Part shown: positions 61,786 to 64,000 of the stretch, in pieces | Layout of the letters: every line of letters starts with the position of its first letter | Position numbering within the stretch: the first letter of the stretch is position 1 | Assembly (NCBI RefSeq): GCF_024347455.1 | Contig: NZ_AP025483.1 | Coordinates: 2,356,001-2,420,000 of the forward strand | DNA from: Vibrio echinoideorum | GTDB lineage: Bacteria > Pseudomonadota > Gammaproteobacteria > Enterobacterales > Vibrionaceae | Direction of reading: 5' to 3' | Length of the DNA: 64,000 nucleotides | Made by a program: the position numbers and the translations under genes | Notes under the pieces: model-generated | Told to the model about the DNA's origin: nothing | Database searches by the model: none | The model's input: only the letters and a program-made list of their open reading frames with translations

Positions 61786-62802
61786 ATGTCTAAATATCAA
61801 GAAGCTAAACGCATTGTTCGCGATTACTTTGACGCTATCGAAAACGCTACTCACGAGAACGTGGCTGAAGTTTTAAAAGCACACACTTCTGAAGATTACT
61901 TGTGGCGTGGTGTTTACCCATTCCGTGAGCAAGAAGGCGCACAAGCAGCGGCTGACGTATTCTGGGCACCAATGATGAAATCAATGACACGCATGCAGCG
62001 TCGTCAAGATATCTTCATCGGCGGTAACAACGAAGTTAACCCAGATGAAATTTGGGTAATGAGCATGGGTCACTTCATGGGTCTATTCGACGCTGAATAC
62101 CTAGGCATGCGCCCTACTGGCAAGATCATGAACGTTCGCTATGCAGAATTTAACTGTGTTGTTGACGGCAAAATCACAAAAACTGGCCTGTTCCTAGATC
62201 TACTAGGCATGATGGACCAAGCGGGCTGCTACCCACTTCCACCATCAACAGGTAAGCACTTCGTTTACCCTGGCCCACGTAATCATGATGGCCTGTTGTT
62301 TGAAGATGCGGCTCCAGAAGAAGGCGTTGCGACACTGGCTCTAGTGAACAAGATGGTAGATGACCTTTCTGCACTTAACGACAGTGGCGCAATGGGTTGC
62401 CCACCAGAAGTGCTAGCGAAGAGCTGGTCAAAAGACATGATTTGGTACGGCCCTTGTGGTATCGGCGCGTCTTACACGATTCCTCGTTACCAACAACAGC
62501 ACCAACTTCCTTTCCGTAACAACCTGAAAGACAAGAAATTCAACGGCCACGTTTGTCGTTTCGCTGAAGGTAACTTCTCTTGTTTCTTCGGTTGGCCAAA
62601 CCTATCAAACACCCCTACAGGTGGCTTCCTAGGTATGACTGGCGGCGAAGTACGCGCAAACATGCAAGTGGTTGACGTTTACTACCGTGACGGTGACAAG
62701 CTGTCTGAGAACTGGGTTCTTATTGACCTTCCTTACTGGCTACAGCAGCAAGGTCTAGACGTGTTCGAACGCACTTCATCTATCATGAACCCAACGCTGT
62801 AA
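61786..62802 (+). CDS. Tandem NTF2/SnoaL-like protein
   Basis: This 338-residue soluble protein consists of two related cone-shaped NTF2/SnoaL-like halves (about 1-160 and 180-338). Each has a helical start and a Trp/Tyr-rich pocket (EDYLWRGVYPF in the first, SKDMIWYGPCGIG in the second). SnoaL-like domains are often cyclases, isomerases or dehydratases; a tandem fusion of this kind is less common and I cannot assign a reaction. I chose the ATG at 61786, which has AGAGAA upstream. It lies between a transporter and a porin gene, so it may process the imported compound. Confidence 0.8.
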   Translation: MSKYQEAKRIVRDYFDAIENATHENVAEVLKAHTSEDYLWRGVYPFREQEGAQAAADVFWAPMMKSMTRMQRRQDIFIGGNNEVNPDEIWVMSMGHFMGLFDAEYLGMRPTGKIMNVRYAEFNCVVDGKITKTGLFLDLLGMMDQAGCYPLPPSTGKHFVYPGPRNHDGLLFEDAAPEEGVATLALVNKMVDDLSALNDSGAMGCPPEVLAKSWSKDMIWYGPCGIGASYTIPRYQQQHQLPFRNNLKDKKFNGHVCRFAEGNFSCFFGWPNLSNTPTGGFLGMTGGEVRANMQVVDVYYRDGDKLSENWVLIDLPYWLQQQGLDVFERTSSIMNPTL

Positions 62803-62844
62803 TCGAAACGCTTTAATCCAAAAAATTGAAACGAAATAGTGGCA

Positions 62845-62908
62845 ACCTAAATAGACATCTGATTTAGGTTTCCACGCTTACTGGGAGACCCTTCTCGCTC
62901 CTAGTAAG
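62845..62908 (+). promoter_or_regulatory. Two consecutive hairpins between the NTF2-like and porin genes
   Basis: ACCTAAAT (62845-62852) / ATTTAGGT (62862-62869) is followed by an 11-bp stem from 62877-62887 with 62898-62908 (one G-U). Neither has a strong T run. They may protect mRNA ends. The following 170 bp contain repeated CACCAAT and AATTGCT elements before the porin start. Confidence 0.6.
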
Positions 62909-63081
62909 TGCTCTACCAATCAATGCTTCAATCAATTAATTGCTTCACCAATCAATAATTGCTCCACCAATAATTGATCCAATTAGTGCCTCATGGATGG
63001 GGTACACCCTGCCAAACCATTACTAATATAACGAGCTTGAAAGCACGGCGGCTTTCTACGGCTCGAATAAAGAGAATAACA

Positions 63082-64000
63082 ATGAAAAAGTCGATTCTTT
63101 CAGCAGTGATCCTGACGGCGCTTACGTCGGGTTCTGCTTTTGCTGCACATACTTTTACCAATGACGCAGGCGATAGCCTCACTCTAGATGGCCGTTTTGA
63201 CGTTCGTTACCAAGATAAAGGTGGCGATCATAATGGCGAATGGAACAGCGGTAGTTCTCGTTTCGGCCTTAAAGGTCAAATGGGGTTAGACAACGACTGG
63301 ACTGGCTTTGGCCATGCCGAATGGGGTTACAACTCAGGTGCTAACGGCGACAATATTTACGACCGACTTCTATACGCAGGTGTAGAGCACGACAAATACG
63401 GCAAGATCGCTGCGGGTACTAAACAGTGGTCTACCTTCTACGATGTAGCTTGGTTTACCGATATGGGTCGTGTGTTTGGTTCACGTGGTTCTGGTTACTA
63501 CAACCTTTCTGACTGGGGTATTGCTTCTGGTACAGGCCGCGCGGAAAACTCGATCACTTACCGCAACAACATCAACGATAACTGGAAATACGGCTTCACT
63601 TATCAGACAACTCGTGAAGATGTTGGCCTTGCTGACGGTTTAACCGCAACACTGAAAAACGGTATGGGCGCTTCAACGCTTTACACCATCACTGACGGCC
63701 TAACCATTGGTTTAGCTTACCATCAGAATGAATTTGACGATGTCGATGCTGGCGTTCAAAACATCAAAGATGGCGATACACAACGTATTGGTTTATTGGG
63801 TGTGAACTACACCAATAATGGCCTATTCGTTGGTTTCACCTACAGCCAAGGTTCAAATTGGGAAACCACCAGCAAAGCCGAATTTTACGACCACCGTGGT
63901 GCTGAATTCTTCACTTACTACCACTTTGAAAACGGTCTGCGTCCAACCTTTAACGTTAACTACTTAACGGACACAGACGACAACGCTAATGGCTACGATC
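63082..64000 (+). CDS. Outer-membrane porin (OmpU/OmpC-type), partial at the right edge
   Basis: The frame is open from an ATG at 63082 to the window end (306 codons, incomplete). A signal peptide ends SGSAFA|AHTF (about residue 22). The mature start NDAGDSLTLDGRFDVRYQDKG and the following strand RFGLKGQMGLDNDWTGFGHAE (regions) are typical of Gram-negative 16-strand porins. Its position downstream of the MFS and NTF2-like genes suggests a substrate-induced porin for the same compound, rather than the main OmpU. Confidence 0.9.
   Translation, partial: MKKSILSAVILTALTSGSAFAAHTFTNDAGDSLTLDGRFDVRYQDKGGDHNGEWNSGSSRFGLKGQMGLDNDWTGFGHAEWGYNSGANGDNIYDRLLYAGVEHDKYGKIAAGTKQWSTFYDVAWFTDMGRVFGSRGSGYYNLSDWGIASGTGRAENSITYRNNINDNWKYGFTYQTTREDVGLADGLTATLKNGMGASTLYTITDGLTIGLAYHQNEFDDVDAGVQNIKDGDTQRIGLLGVNYTNNGLFVGFTYSQGSNWETTSKAEFYDHRGAEFFTYYHFENGLRPTFNVNYLTDTDDNANGYD

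Noticed and set aside
9-64000. CRISPR arrays, tRNA or rRNA genes, integrases, transposases and attC/VCR integron sites
   Set aside because: I looked for regularly spaced repeats, tRNA-like cloverleaf ends, transposase or integrase motifs and VCR-type cassettes and saw none. The tandem arrays found are short microsatellites or 18-23-bp operators without spacers.

Overview
The window looks like a chromosomal segment of a marine Vibrio, most like the Splendidus clade. The protein repertoire supports this: an OmpU-type porin start, a Vibrio-type DUF1887/CARF protein, a cyo quinol oxidase operon, and AhpC/AhpF under an OxyR-type box. So do the moderate, AT-leaning base composition and the many intrinsic terminators. 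Species assignment is inference, because no rRNA, tRNA or core phylogenetic marker is present. I saw no integrase, transposase, CRISPR array or tRNA.

Layout. 0-9.3 kb: a solitary CARF-nuclease protein, uridine phosphorylase, a ZntA-type metal ATPase with a MerR/ZntR-type operator, a MATE pump, a CBS protein, two small unknown genes (one behind a structured leader) and a YbiB-type protein. 9.4-16.6 kb: a TetR regulator behind 23-bp tandem repeats, a DsbA-like oxidoreductase, a cyclophilin, a MarR regulator, an EamA exporter, a gloA-nemA electrophile-detoxification operon and a LysR regulator. 16.6-22.3 kb: a locus whose promoters share the motif ATCGT-N4-ACGAT. It encodes that LysR regulator, an outer-membrane barrel, a small membrane protein with an HlyD-type adaptor but no pump, and an exported alkylsulfatase-like metallo-beta-lactamase protein. 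23.1-27.9 kb: cyoABCDE, with cyoB split by a one-base frameshift at an A7 run. 28.7-33.8 kb: an RND pump and adaptor, with a divergent TetR and a 27-bp perfect palindrome between them.

33.8-49.7 kb is a series of small accessory units: a LysR/YdhR-like pair with a heptanucleotide repeat between them, a lipocalin, an exported amidohydrolase, a truncated MFS gene, an exported family II pyrophosphatase, an RlpA-like lipoprotein, an SDR/LysR pair, a 5'-nucleotidase, a purine permease, a metallophosphoesterase and a diguanylate cyclase. A dispersed hairpin repeat occurs six times between 39.0 and 52.2 kb, always in the same orientation. 49.8-52.9 kb: two nearly identical VOC (glyoxalase-fold) genes flank a polyferredoxin-like membrane protein; their promoters share an inverted repeat with the gloA promoter. 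53-57 kb: ahpC-ahpF, a LysE-type exporter and an Lrp-type regulator. 57-64 kb: an L-serine dehydratase and sodium symporter operon, divergent from an MFS transporter, a tandem NTF2/SnoaL-like protein and a porin that runs off the right edge.

How the genes fit together. Many units deal with exclusion or detoxification of small molecules: ZntA, MATE, RND, OYE/glyoxalase, sulfatase/adaptor and AhpCF. Many have their own local regulator with a visible operator. The strongest candidates for something undescribed are the ATCGT-N4-ACGAT sulfatase/adaptor regulon, the shared operator linking gloA-nemA to the duplicated VOC genes, the strand-biased dispersed hairpin family, and the solitary CARF nuclease. 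All functional assignments come from reading the sequence by eye; no database search was run.
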